Below, in pieces: positions 18,164 to 27,122 of a stretch of DNA of 64,000 nucleotides (within the stretch, counting starts at the first letter, position 1; the number at the start of each line of letters is the position of its first letter). The stretch comes from Asaia sp. W19. GTDB taxonomy: Bacteria > Pseudomonadota > Alphaproteobacteria > Acetobacterales > Acetobacteraceae. The notes below the pieces were generated by a model. That model was not told where the DNA came from. It worked only from the letters and a program-made list of their open reading frames with translations, and ran no database searches. Both the position numbers and the translations under genes were made by a program. The stretch spans positions 2 to 64,001 of the forward strand of contig NZ_PNQZ01000019.1 of NCBI RefSeq assembly GCF_003994335.1, written 5' to 3'.

Positions 18164-20122
18164 ATGAACCGCATGACTGCAAGCGGGACGATAAGCCGGG
18201 CTCTTCTCATTCTGGCGCGCGGTTATCTCGCCCTTGCGCTGCGCACCACGCGCTGGACGATCACCGGCGCCCCCGATGCCGTGCCTGTCCTGACGCAATC
18301 GCCCGAACGCAAGACCGATGGCGCGATCGTCGCGGCTTGGCATGCCACGCTTCTGATGCTTCCCGCCATGTGCCGCTGGGGACATCAGAGCAATCCCGAA
18401 CTCACGATCACCGTCATGATCAGCCGCAATCGCGATGGTCGTTTCATTAATGATCTCGTTGCACCCTGGGGGATCATCGGTGTGGAGGGATCGAGCGACC
18501 GTGGCGGCAAGAACAAGGGAGGGAGTCGCGCCCTACGTCAGGCATGCGAGATCCTGCGCAATGGCGCGATCTTCGCGCTTACCCCGGACGGGCCGCGCGG
18601 ACCTGCGCGGATTGCCCAGCGCGGTACCGAAACGCTGATACGCCTGACCGGCAAACCCTTCGTGCCCGTTGGCACGGCCTGCACCTCGCTGCGCCTACCC
18701 ACCTGGGACGGATTGCGTCTGCCTCTCCCCTTTGGCAGGGGGTATCTGCTGTATGGGCAGCCCTGTACCGAGGCGATCACAACCGAGGCGGTGACAGAGC
18801 GGCTCGATCGCCTGACGAGACGCGCGGAAACGGCGCTGTCTCTCGGGCGCGCCGGGATCAGCGACCGCCTCTGGCAGGGGCTGGGCGCTGCGCTGATGCC
18901 CGCCCTGCGCGGGATGATGTTGTGGCGTCTGAGGCGCGGCAAGGAGAACGCGGCAAGGCTGGCGGAGCGTCGCGGCCGCACCACTCTGGAGCGACCGCAT
19001 GGCGAACTGATCTGGCTGCACGCCGCCAGTGTGGGGGAGGTTCAGTCCATCCTTCCCTTGCTTGGAGCGCTCGCCACCCGTCACCCCGCACGGTATTTCT
19101 TGATCACCACGGCCACGCTCGGCGGAGCGGCGATCGTGGCCGCCCATCAGGCAAGCGCCGGTCTGGCTGCAGCCCGGCTCATTCATCAGTTCATTCCGTA
19201 TGACGTTGCTCTGTGGACGCGCCGTTTCCTCGATCACTGGAGACCCTCGGCGCTTCTCCTGACCGATAGTGAACTCTGGCCAGGGCTCATTCTGGCCTGC
19301 ACGCGTCGGGCCATTCCGGTCGGTGTGCTCAATGGGCGCCTCTCTGCCCGCTCCTGGCAACGTTGGAAACGCCTGAAGCCTTTTGCCCCACCTCTGTTCA
19401 GCCGTCTCGATTTCGTCGCTGCCCGCGGGGAAGAAGATGCGCGCCATTTTCGTGCCCTCGGGGTGCGCGAGGTGCTCTGCCACGGCGATCTCAAGCAGAA
19501 TGCCCCCCCCCCGGCGGTCGATGAGGCCGAACTTGCCCGTTTGCGGCAGACGCTCGGCGCGCGACCGGTGTTCCTGGCGGCCTCGACGCATGCTGGCGAA
19601 GACGAGATCATTCTACGCGCCTCAGCCCTCGCCCGGCTAAAACATCCCGAGTTGTTGACCATCATCGCACCACGCCACCCAGTGCGCGGCCCGGCAATCG
19701 CTGCGCTTTGCTCAGCCACGCCGCCCCTTCGATCACGCGGCGAACTCCCCGATACAGGATCTCCGCTCTGGATCGCTGATACACTGGGCGAGCTGGGACT
19801 TTTCTACCGGCTCGCTACCTGCGCCTTCATCGGTAATTCGCTCCTCTCACCCGGCGGTGGCCATAACCCGTTCGAGCCCGTACGCCTTGACGTGATCCTC
19901 AGCAGCGGGCCGCATTGCAGCAATTTCCGCCCGGCTTTCGCGCAACTCAACGGTCTGGTTTCGACTATACATGACGAACAGGAACTGGCTGGATGGATTG
20001 ATGCCGTGATGACCGACCCGATATCCTGGCAGGCCAGAGCGAGCGAAGCCCGTGCTGCGGTGGCACCAGAAGAAGCGGTCCCCGCGGCCCTCCTGGACAG
20101 GATCGACGCCTTATGCGGCTGA
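18164..20122 (+). CDS. waaA: Fusion of DUF374 acyltransferase-like domain with Kdo transferase (KdtA/WaaA)
   Basis: A 652-residue two-part protein. Residues ~1-220 form a DUF374/lysophospholipid acyltransferase-like domain (VAAWHATLLML, ISRNRDGRFI, TPDGPRGPARIAQ). Residues ~240-650 form the glycosyltransferase that attaches Kdo-type sugar to lipid A: LHAASVGEVQS with the catalytic Glu, TDSELWPGLI, ARGEEDARHFRALG, and GHNPFEPV near the end. Usually these are separate neighbouring genes. No stop or frameshift separates them. A C10 tract lies in the linker of the second half at 19503-19512. It overlaps lpxK by 10 bases and leads a lipid A operon. Confidence 0.9.
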   Translation: MNRMTASGTISRALLILARGYLALALRTTRWTITGAPDAVPVLTQSPERKTDGAIVAAWHATLLMLPAMCRWGHQSNPELTITVMISRNRDGRFINDLVAPWGIIGVEGSSDRGGKNKGGSRALRQACEILRNGAIFALTPDGPRGPARIAQRGTETLIRLTGKPFVPVGTACTSLRLPTWDGLRLPLPFGRGYLLYGQPCTEAITTEAVTERLDRLTRRAETALSLGRAGISDRLWQGLGAALMPALRGMMLWRLRRGKENAARLAERRGRTTLERPHGELIWLHAASVGEVQSILPLLGALATRHPARYFLITTATLGGAAIVAAHQASAGLAAARLIHQFIPYDVALWTRRFLDHWRPSALLLTDSELWPGLILACTRRAIPVGVLNGRLSARSWQRWKRLKPFAPPLFSRLDFVAARGEEDARHFRALGVREVLCHGDLKQNAPPPAVDEAELARLRQTLGARPVFLAASTHAGEDEIILRASALARLKHPELLTIIAPRHPVRGPAIAALCSATPPLRSRGELPDTGSPLWIADTLGELGLFYRLATCAFIGNSLLSPGGGHNPFEPVRLDVILSSGPHCSNFRPAFAQLNGLVSTIHDEQELAGWIDAVMTDPISWQARASEARAAVAPEEAVPAALLDRIDALCG

Positions 20123-21105
20123 AGCCCGGACCACCCGGTTTCTGGAGGGACCAGTCCCCTCGCTGGCAGGCGCGCGCCCTCACCCCGCTGGCATGGGCGG
20201 TCGATACACTTGGCACATTCCGGGCCTTGAGGGCCACACCGGCGCTTTCCCCCGTCCCGGTACTATGTTGCGGCAACCTGACGGTAGGCGGTACAGGCAA
20301 GACGATCATCGTGAGGGATCTGGCGCAGCGTCTCGTCGCCCGTGGCGAGCAGCCCCATATTCTCAGCCGTGGCTATGGGGGGCAGCTCAAGGGGCCTCTG
20401 CGCGTCGATCCAGTGCATCACACCGCCCGCGATACAGGGGATGAACCCTTTATGCTGGCGCAGGACTTTCCCGTCTGGATCGGTGCCAATCGCGCCGAGA
20501 CCGCCCGCCTTGCCGCCGAGGCCGGTGCGACCTGCCTGCTGATGGATGACGGGCTGCAAAATCACAGCTTGCGTCAGACCATGAAGCTGATCGCCATTGA
20601 TGGAAGCGTGGGCCTGGGCAATGGCCGTATCCTGCCTGCCGGCCCTATGCGTGAACCGGCATCGCGCGGTTTCGCCCGCGCCGATGCGGTCATCCTGATC
20701 GGCCGGGATGATACAGGGCTCGTTCCCTCCCTCCCACCCGGGCTTCCCGCTCTGACGGCGCGCCTTATACCCTCTTCAGTGATCCGTAAATTGCAGGGGC
20801 GCCAGGTCATTGCCTTTGCCGGGATCGGCCGACCCACGAAATTCTTCGAAATGCTCACCGATTCCGGGGCACCGCCCATGCGCTGCATCCCGTTCGACGA
20901 TCATCATGATTATAATGAGCGCGACTGCCGTCGTCTCTCCGTCCTTTCACGCCAGCCCGGGGCCGTTCTCGTCACCACACGCAAGGACTGGGTCAAGCTG
21001 CCGGAATGGTTGCGCTCGGAAGTCACGGTCATCGATGTGGAATTGCTCTGGGCTGATCCCGGCGCTCCGGAGCGGCTTCTGGACCTGCTACTGGCGAATG
21101 TGTAG
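20113..21105 (+). CDS. lpxK: Tetraacyldisaccharide 4'-kinase
   Basis: Inner-membrane kinase that phosphorylates the 4' position of the lipid A disaccharide. The P-loop GNLTVGGTGKT is at residues ~55-65, followed by LSRGYGG, DEPFMLA, LMDDGLQN (the LpxK Asp motif) and DHHDYNERD towards the end. The 330-residue length is typical, with a hydrophobic N-terminal region before the P-loop. The start overlaps the kdtA stop. LPS of some acetic acid bacteria is reported with lipid A lacking phosphate; an intact lpxK here does not by itself decide that. Confidence 0.95.
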   Translation: MRLKPGPPGFWRDQSPRWQARALTPLAWAVDTLGTFRALRATPALSPVPVLCCGNLTVGGTGKTIIVRDLAQRLVARGEQPHILSRGYGGQLKGPLRVDPVHHTARDTGDEPFMLAQDFPVWIGANRAETARLAAEAGATCLLMDDGLQNHSLRQTMKLIAIDGSVGLGNGRILPAGPMREPASRGFARADAVILIGRDDTGLVPSLPPGLPALTARLIPSSVIRKLQGRQVIAFAGIGRPTKFFEMLTDSGAPPMRCIPFDDHHDYNERDCRRLSVLSRQPGAVLVTTRKDWVKLPEWLRSEVTVIDVELLWADPGAPERLLDLLLANV

Positions 21106-21114
21106 AGCCGCCGC

Positions 21115-22038
21115 ATGAGCGATAAACCTGCTGTCACCCTCCTCAACCGCGTCGAATACGGCGTGGCACGCATCGCCCTGGCCGGGCTTTCCGTTCTCAC
21201 CCCGGCGGCAGCGTCGAATCTAGGCGGGTGGGCTGCACGCAAAATCGGCCCGAGACTGCCTGTCACCCGAGTTGCACGTGCAAATCTGGCGATGGCTCTG
21301 CCGAAGCTCACGGCGCAGGAGCATGAGCGGATTCTCATTGGCGTCTGGGATAATCTGGGGCGAACGGTCGCTGAGTTTCCCCATCTTGCCCGTCTGGAAC
21401 GGGATACCCCCGAGGGGCCGGGATGGAGCATCACGAATGCCGAGACGCTTCATGCCATGGCGAGCGCCTCACGCCCTGTCATTTTCTTCTCCGGCCATAT
21501 CGGCAATTGGGAAATGCTGCCCCCCATCGTCGCACGCCACGGACTGCCCTTCGCCTCTTTCTATCGCGCAGCCGGCAATCCTCTGATCGATCGTCTCATC
21601 ATCAGGCTGCGCAACAGGGCGATGGGATGCGACGTGCCAATGTTCGCCAAGGGCGCCAAGGGTGCCAGACTTGCACTGCGCTATCTCTCTCACGGACATC
21701 ATCTCGGCATTCTGGGCGACCAGAAAATGAATGATGGAATCGAGTGTCGCTTTTTCGGACTCCCCGCGATGACGGCTTCAGCCGCAGCCAGTTTCGCCGT
21801 GAAGTACGATTGTCCCATCGTGACCGGACGTATCGTCCGACTTGGCCCAGCCCGGCTCCACCTCGAAGTCGGTCCCGTGCTCCACCCAGACACGCAGGCA
21901 CCGCGCCAAATAGAGATTGGTAGCCTCACACAGCAGCTCAATGACTTCCTCGAGAGATGGATTACGGAAAAGCCGGAATCCTGGCTCTGGCTACATCGTC
22001 GCTGGCCCAAGGAATTGTATACAAGAAAAAAGGGCTAA
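21115..22038 (+). CDS. Lipid A late acyltransferase (LpxL/HtrB family)
   Basis: Membrane acyltransferase that adds a secondary acyl chain to Kdo-lipid A. The HX4E-type catalytic motif is SGHIGNWEM (about residue 125), followed by FYRAAGNPLIDRL, LGILGDQKMNDG with the usual Asp-Gln, and a C-terminal PESWLWLHRRWP that is standard for the family. Length is 307 residues. It follows lpxK after nine bases and ends the operon. LpxL or LpxM specificity cannot be assigned from sequence. Confidence 0.9.
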   Translation: MSDKPAVTLLNRVEYGVARIALAGLSVLTPAAASNLGGWAARKIGPRLPVTRVARANLAMALPKLTAQEHERILIGVWDNLGRTVAEFPHLARLERDTPEGPGWSITNAETLHAMASASRPVIFFSGHIGNWEMLPPIVARHGLPFASFYRAAGNPLIDRLIIRLRNRAMGCDVPMFAKGAKGARLALRYLSHGHHLGILGDQKMNDGIECRFFGLPAMTASAAASFAVKYDCPIVTGRIVRLGPARLHLEVGPVLHPDTQAPRQIEIGSLTQQLNDFLERWITEKPESWLWLHRRWPKELYTRKKG

Positions 22039-22224
22039 TTAACGCCAAATAGGCTCTACGAGTTCCGTTTTTCCGATCTAACGGGAGGCGAAACAAAGCA
22101 TTGCTTTTCTGCAACACCTTGCGTTTTCGATGCGGAAAAAAGGGCGCTCTGCGCAATTTTACGTTGAGAGACGCCGCTTTTGCCGTCTAGCCTCAGAGTT
22201 GCACCAGAAATGAGGACGCAACGT

Positions 22225-22596
22225 ATGGCCCAGACGCTGCCGTTTCCCAAGAACGAAACTCCAGCACCTCTCAGCAATGTGATTCCACTGCGCTTCAATG
22301 TGCTGCCTCGTCATCGCGAATATCTGTCGCAGTGGCTGCAGGCTGGCCTCGCCATGGGGCTTTGCGACGCCGATATCGAAACCGAGTGTCTCAACGGACG
22401 CGAGGAGGCCGTCGCCCATATCCTGATCTGGGTCCGTGAGAATGCTGACCCCGCCTATATGATCAAGCCACGCGGTTTGCGCTGGGTTCTGGTCGATCAC
22501 ATCCGCGATCACGAGCTCGGCGTCTATGCGAGTCTGGAATTGGCCCTGCACACAGTGCGCCCCGTCCTGCCGCTCAAATCAATCGCGGCAGCCTGA
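22225..22596 (+). CDS. Conserved-looking hypothetical protein
   Basis: A 123-residue soluble protein that I do not recognise. It has a proline-rich N-terminus, then a predicted helical core with two cysteines (about residues 48 and 55) and a C-terminal GVYASLELALHTVRPVLPL segment. No signal peptide or membrane helix. The ATG used here has AGGA nine bases upstream; another in-frame ATG lies 15 bases before. The 140 bases before it are AT-rich and could carry a promoter. Codon use looks like its neighbours, so it is probably a resident gene. Confidence 0.6.
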   Translation: MAQTLPFPKNETPAPLSNVIPLRFNVLPRHREYLSQWLQAGLAMGLCDADIETECLNGREEAVAHILIWVRENADPAYMIKPRGLRWVLVDHIRDHELGVYASLELALHTVRPVLPLKSIAAA

Positions 22597-22712
22597 CACA
22601 GCGCGCCGTATCAGGCGCCAGTCAGGACCGTTCGCCCCGACGCAAAGAGACGGGGCGAGGAGCCGCAGTCAGAGTTCCCTGATCTGACACCCCTCAGCCT
22701 GCCAGGGCTGCA

Positions 22713-24092
22713 TCATCTGCCCAGCCGCCGAGGCGCTGCCGAGGCCATCTTGACACCGCCACCCGGCAGGATTTCGAAGACGGCAAGGCCACGAGCCACC
22801 GTACCATCGGCCTGAAGCACAAACGTTCCATCTGCCCCCGCGAATCCGTCTGGGCGCAGCAGCGAGTGTTGTGAAAAACCGTCCGGCTGCTGGCTAAGCA
22901 CGGCCGCCATTGTGGCAGTATCGTAAGCGACATTGGCCAGTACCGACGGTGCATAGCCATAGCGGCTGCGATAACGCTGCACGAAGTCGGTGCGCGACGA
23001 CGGATCAGGCGCCGCGAACCACCCTCCCTGCAACGCCCCAAGCTTGCCCGCGAACGCACTCCACAGGGCCGGACCGAGGATACGCGTCTGGTGCGGATCG
23101 ACCGAGGCCTGTTTCAAGCCATCGATGACCGTTGCGAGCTGAAGTCCAGTATCACCGAGCAGCAAGGCATCGAAGGGCGGAGGTGGCAGGGATACCGGCG
23201 CCACAGGGATGGAAGGAGCCTGCGCCGGGGCGCCCGATGGCGGCGCGGTCTTGCCTGGCGCAGCGGTATCAGCACCAAGCGGGTTGATCGCGTCGGGCTC
23301 TGCTGGAGCGGTCGAGGCAGGCTGAGCAGGGCCTGAAACGGAAGCGGATTGCTGCCCTGCCTGATCCTGTCGTGTCTGAACGGCAGCGAGGGTCTTGAGC
23401 CCGGAGATGATCGAGTCAGAGGCCCCGGTATGAAAGACGATCTGAGGCGGGGTCAGACCCTTGTTCGTGCATGCCTTGAGCAGCGCATCGCCCAATGCAT
23501 GCCCCAATGCGTTATCGGGCAGGAAAGCCGCAAGCGTCTTGCGTCCCTCACCTGTTGCGGCATCAACAAGGCGATCGACCTGCTGCTCGACCGTAACCCC
23601 CATGACCCACACGCCGGGGCGCGCCTGCGCCTGGTCGCTCGTATAAGCGAATTCAGGCAGGCTGGCGGCTTGGGTGAGCGCTGCCACCGAAGCCGTCTGC
23701 GGGGCGGTCAGCGGGCCGAGAATGACACGGTCGCCCTGATCGATCGCCGCACGCGCGGCCGATTCTGCGGTCTGGCCGGGAGCGTCGGTGTCACGGATAT
23801 CAAGGGTCACCCCATGCCCATCCGGCACGGCAATATGAGCGGCATTGGCCATCTGCTGACCCAGCTTGCCGAAACGACCTGTCAGCGGCAGGAGCATGCC
23901 GATCTTGCGTGTTCCGGTTTCCTGCGCGGTGGGGCCTACCGGGCTAACCGGTGGGGCAGTCTCGGGGCCATTACAGGCATTGAGGGCAAAGAGCGCGACA
24001 CCGGCAAGAGCGGAAACCTTGCATGCAGAGGCCGACCTGAGCGATGTGAAGGAAATCACGCGCTGACGGGGACCGAATGTCCGACCTACCAT
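22713..24092 (-). CDS. LpoA-like penicillin-binding protein activator lipoprotein
   Basis: Outer-membrane lipoprotein with a type I periplasmic-binding fold, the family thought to stimulate peptidoglycan synthases. The signal peptide ends in a lipobox LFALNAC. The fold begins with RKIGMLLPLTGRFGKLGQQM and includes ILGPLTAPQTASVAAL and VANVAYDTATMAAVL. A Pro/Ala-rich low-complexity insert of about 60 residues splits the domain in the middle. The ATG chosen is preceded by CAGGAG; a GTG 33 bases later is possible. Its 5' end overlaps that of rsmI by 16 bases, head to head. The lpoA-rsmI neighbourhood is common in proteobacteria. Confidence 0.82.
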   Translation of the reverse strand: MVGRTFGPRQRVISFTSLRSASACKVSALAGVALFALNACNGPETAPPVSPVGPTAQETGTRKIGMLLPLTGRFGKLGQQMANAAHIAVPDGHGVTLDIRDTDAPGQTAESAARAAIDQGDRVILGPLTAPQTASVAALTQAASLPEFAYTSDQAQARPGVWVMGVTVEQQVDRLVDAATGEGRKTLAAFLPDNALGHALGDALLKACTNKGLTPPQIVFHTGASDSIISGLKTLAAVQTRQDQAGQQSASVSGPAQPASTAPAEPDAINPLGADTAAPGKTAPPSGAPAQAPSIPVAPVSLPPPPFDALLLGDTGLQLATVIDGLKQASVDPHQTRILGPALWSAFAGKLGALQGGWFAAPDPSSRTDFVQRYRSRYGYAPSVLANVAYDTATMAAVLSQQPDGFSQHSLLRPDGFAGADGTFVLQADGTVARGLAVFEILPGGGVKMASAAPRRLGR

Positions 24093-25036
24093 CTTACACC
24101 CATACTCCTGATAACGATTCGACTCTCGAGAGTCCGGGTCATGCTTATGACAATTCGGACAGTTCTGCGACCCTCCCCGCTGGCAGCCTGACCCTGGTGG
24201 CCACACCTATCGGCAATCTGGGCGATATGAGCGTGCGGGCCATCGAGACCTTGAAGGCTGCCGATGTCATTCTTTGCGAGGACACACGGGTAACAGCCAA
24301 ACTGCTCAAGGCCTATAATGTTTCCACACCGACACAGATTCTTCACGATCACAACGAGGAAGACCGCATTCCCGGCTTGCTGAGCCGCCTTGCTTCCGGC
24401 GCACGCATGGCGCTGGTTTCGGATGCAGGCACGCCTCTGGTGTCCGATCCCGGCTTTCGTCTCGTGCGCGCCGCCCTTGCGCAGAAAATGAACGTAGGCG
24501 CCCTGCCAGGGGCCAACGCAGCGACGCTTGCCCTCACCCTCTCCGGCCTGCCCCCCCATCCCTATCTGTTCAGCGGCTTCGCCGCCCCACGCTCCTCGGC
24601 CCGTCGCACCCAGTTCGGCGTGTTGCGTGCCGCCGAACAGGCAGGACTCTCAGCGACGCTCATCTGGTACGAAGCGCCGCACCGTCTGCTCGACATGATC
24701 GAGGATCTGATCGTCGTGTTCGGGTCGGAACGGCAGGGAGCGGTCGCCCGCGAGCTCACGAAGCGGTTTGAGGAGATCCGTCGCGGGACATTGCGGGAAT
24801 TGCAGGAGCACTTCCTGCAGACTGCCCCCCGGGGCGAGATCACAATCCTCGTTGGACCGGCCGACGAAGCAGAAAACAGCGGCGAGGCGGACCTCGACGC
24901 GCGCCTGCGAAAGGCGCTGCAAAGCCACTCGGTCAAGGATGCCGCGACACTCGTGGCAGGAGCTGTCAATCTGCCGAGGCGCGTCGTCTATGCGCGCGCG
25001 CTCGAAATCGGTTCCGAAGGGCCAGAAAGGGACTGA
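24077..25036 (+). CDS. rsmI: 16S rRNA (cytidine-1402-2'-O)-methyltransferase
   Basis: Methylates the ribose of C1402 in the ribosomal P site. Family blocks are LVATPIGNLGDMSVRA, CEDTRVTAKLL, ALVSDAGTPLVSDPG, ALPGANAATLAL, FSGFAAPRS, YEAPHRLLDMIED and ARELTKRFEE. The first ~35 residues before LVATPIGN are Ser/Thr-rich and not conserved, so the true start may be later, which would also remove the odd overlap with the divergent lipoprotein gene. Total length 319 residues. yraN, often downstream in other genomes, is absent here; lolA converges instead. Confidence 0.94.
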   Translation: MSDLPSYTHTPDNDSTLESPGHAYDNSDSSATLPAGSLTLVATPIGNLGDMSVRAIETLKAADVILCEDTRVTAKLLKAYNVSTPTQILHDHNEEDRIPGLLSRLASGARMALVSDAGTPLVSDPGFRLVRAALAQKMNVGALPGANAATLALTLSGLPPHPYLFSGFAAPRSSARRTQFGVLRAAEQAGLSATLIWYEAPHRLLDMIEDLIVVFGSERQGAVARELTKRFEEIRRGTLRELQEHFLQTAPRGEITILVGPADEAENSGEADLDARLRKALQSHSVKDAATLVAGAVNLPRRVVYARALEIGSEGPERD

Positions 25037-25048
25037 CCCGTACCCTGA

Positions 25049-25672
25049 TCAGTCCTGTTCCTTCGGCAGGGCGAACAGACTGTCAGGGAGCCTCGGATTG
25101 GTTTCGATATTAAAGAGATCGATCTGCGTCTCACGCCCTTGCGAGTCCTTGACGACCCAGGACCGCAGGCTCAGCGGCGCCTCATTGAAAAGGAGCGTCA
25201 GGCTGCCCTCCCCCGGTGTCGCACTACGCACGACAGTGACCTGAACCAGACCATGATCATGCTCGAAGCCCGTGACCGTCACATCACCCGAAAGTTTCAG
25301 ATCAGGGCGGAGCAATAACCCGAGCGGTGTCCTGTCGAGGGGCAACGTCGTGACCTGACCGAGTTCGCGGTCCTGATAGACAATCTGCCCCTGATTGGCG
25401 ACGAGCAGGAGCGGGCTCGGCTTGTCGTAATCGAAACGCATGCGCCCCGGTCGATTCAGCAAGGCCTGCCCGGTTGAACGCGCCCCGTCCGGGGCAATCT
25501 GCTGAAACCTTGCCTTGATGGCATGGGTCGCGTTGAGCACGTCCTGCACGCGCGCAATCCAGCCGGCATCAGCAGGACGCAGAGCGGCGGGTGTGGCCTG
25601 CGCATGGGCCGCGTCAGCAAGGCCCGGTGACACAGACAGAAGAGCAAGGAGGCAGAAAGAACGGATTTTCAT
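25049..25672 (-). CDS. lolA: Outer-membrane lipoprotein carrier protein LolA
   Basis: Periplasmic chaperone carrying lipoproteins from the inner-membrane LolCDE complex to the outer membrane. Signal peptide MKIRSFCLLALLSVSPG ending near AHAQ; mature LolA domain with ARFQQIAPDG, GRMRFDYDKPSPLLLVANQGQ, a YQDRELGQVTTLPL strand, and the TPLGLLL and LFNIETNPRLPDSLF blocks. I started at the ATG of the signal peptide, giving 207 residues. The longer open frame runs into gshA. It follows gshA after 10 bases in a minus-strand run. Confidence 0.92.
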   Translation of the reverse strand: MKIRSFCLLALLSVSPGLADAAHAQATPAALRPADAGWIARVQDVLNATHAIKARFQQIAPDGARSTGQALLNRPGRMRFDYDKPSPLLLVANQGQIVYQDRELGQVTTLPLDRTPLGLLLRPDLKLSGDVTVTGFEHDHGLVQVTVVRSATPGEGSLTLLFNEAPLSLRSWVVKDSQGRETQIDLFNIETNPRLPDSLFALPKEQD

Positions 25673-25682
25673 GGCCGGGCGC

Positions 25683-27065
25683 TCAGATCGAGGCTTCCTG
25701 GAAGATCGGGCGGACATCGCCCTGCCACACACCGTTAAAGCGCTCGAGCCAGGTCTCAGCCTGGGTCGGCGCGCCAGCGGCAATGGCTTCAAGAGGGGCG
25801 AGGTAGGATTCTTCACCCAGGCCGCGCGCGTGCAGCCCTTGCCCTGCCAGAGCAACTACGCGCTGCGCCAAAGTGCGCAGCCCCCCGGGAAAGGACGCGT
25901 TCATGGCTTGGGCTGGCACCGCCCCGCGCAAGGCGCGATAGCTGGACCAATCCTGTTCGCGCACCAGAGCTTCAGCCGCCAGTAATGTGGCCGGGTCATA
26001 AAGCAGACCGACCCAGAGCGCGGATTGTGCGAGCATCATCGCCGGACTTCCTGCATCGGCACCGCGCATTTCCAGAAACTGCTTGAGGCGCACATCGGGG
26101 AAAACCGTAGTCAGATGATCTTCAAAATCACCCATGGTCGGGGTCAGCCCTTCCAGGACGCTCTGCGACTTTCCCGCAAGCCAGTCACGAAAGGATGCAC
26201 CGGCGACATCACGGATCTCACCTTCGCGCATCACGAAATACATCGGCACGTCCAGAACCCAGTCGACATATTGCTCAAAGCCGAAATTCTCGTCGAAGCA
26301 GCAGGGTGGCATGCCCGAACGGGCATTATCGGTATCGGTCCAGATATGGGCGCGGTTCGAGAGCAGGCCATTGGGCTTGCCCTCATAGAAGGGAGAGTTC
26401 GCAAAAAACGCGGTGGCCAATGGCTGCAAGGCCAGAGAGACGCGCATCTTGCGGGCCATATCCTCTTCGGAGCCAAAATCGAGATTGACCTGGACCGTAC
26501 AGGTACGGGTCATCATGTCGAGACCGAGCGATCCCACCTTGGGCATATAACGACGCATGATGGCGTAGCGGCTCTTCGGCATGATCGGCATGGCGTCACG
26601 GGACCAGAGCGGCTGGAACCCGAGCGGCGCGAAACCCAATCCGAGAGCCGCAGCGGGCTCACGCAGCGCAGAGAAATGGGCATCCATTTCGGCGCGGGTC
26701 TCGTGCAGGTCAGCAACCGGTCGGCCGGATAACTCGAACTGCCCTGCCGGCTCAAGAGAAACCGACTCGCCCTTATGCGCGCCCTGCCCTTTGAGGCCGA
26801 TCAGCTTGCCGTGGTCCTCTATGGCCTGCCAGTCGTCACCATTGCCCTTGAGTGCCTCGAGCAGGGATTCGATACCGCCCGGCGCATAGGGTGGCGGCGA
26901 AAACGCCTCGCGGCCGGATCGATCACCCGGCAGAACGAAACCGAATTTCTCATGCTCCGTACCGATACGCCAGGATTCCTGCGGCTTGGCCCCCTCCGCA
27001 AGCAGAGCGACGAGCTGGGCCTTGTTTTCGATGGGCGTATCGTTCAGGTCACCGGGATTAGACAT
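25683..27065 (-). CDS. gshA: Glutamate-cysteine ligase (plant/alphaproteobacterial type)
   Basis: First step of glutathione synthesis. The 460-residue sequence is of the GCS2 class shared by alphaproteobacteria and plants. Visible signatures are IGTEHEKFGF near the N-terminus, LEPAGQFELSGRP, MPIMPKSRYAIM, MTRTCTVQVNLDF, FANSPFYEG and FLEMRGADAG. No gshB is seen in the window. It sits between rsmE (57 bases upstream) and lolA, so rsmE-gshA-lolA is probably one unit. Confidence 0.96.
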   Translation of the reverse strand: MSNPGDLNDTPIENKAQLVALLAEGAKPQESWRIGTEHEKFGFVLPGDRSGREAFSPPPYAPGGIESLLEALKGNGDDWQAIEDHGKLIGLKGQGAHKGESVSLEPAGQFELSGRPVADLHETRAEMDAHFSALREPAAALGLGFAPLGFQPLWSRDAMPIMPKSRYAIMRRYMPKVGSLGLDMMTRTCTVQVNLDFGSEEDMARKMRVSLALQPLATAFFANSPFYEGKPNGLLSNRAHIWTDTDNARSGMPPCCFDENFGFEQYVDWVLDVPMYFVMREGEIRDVAGASFRDWLAGKSQSVLEGLTPTMGDFEDHLTTVFPDVRLKQFLEMRGADAGSPAMMLAQSALWVGLLYDPATLLAAEALVREQDWSSYRALRGAVPAQAMNASFPGGLRTLAQRVVALAGQGLHARGLGEESYLAPLEAIAAGAPTQAETWLERFNGVWQGDVRPIFQEASI

Positions 27066-27122
27066 GGGCGGTACTGGAGCCTCGAAGGGGATTTCTGGAA
27101 AAAGAAACTGAGAAGTTTCGTC

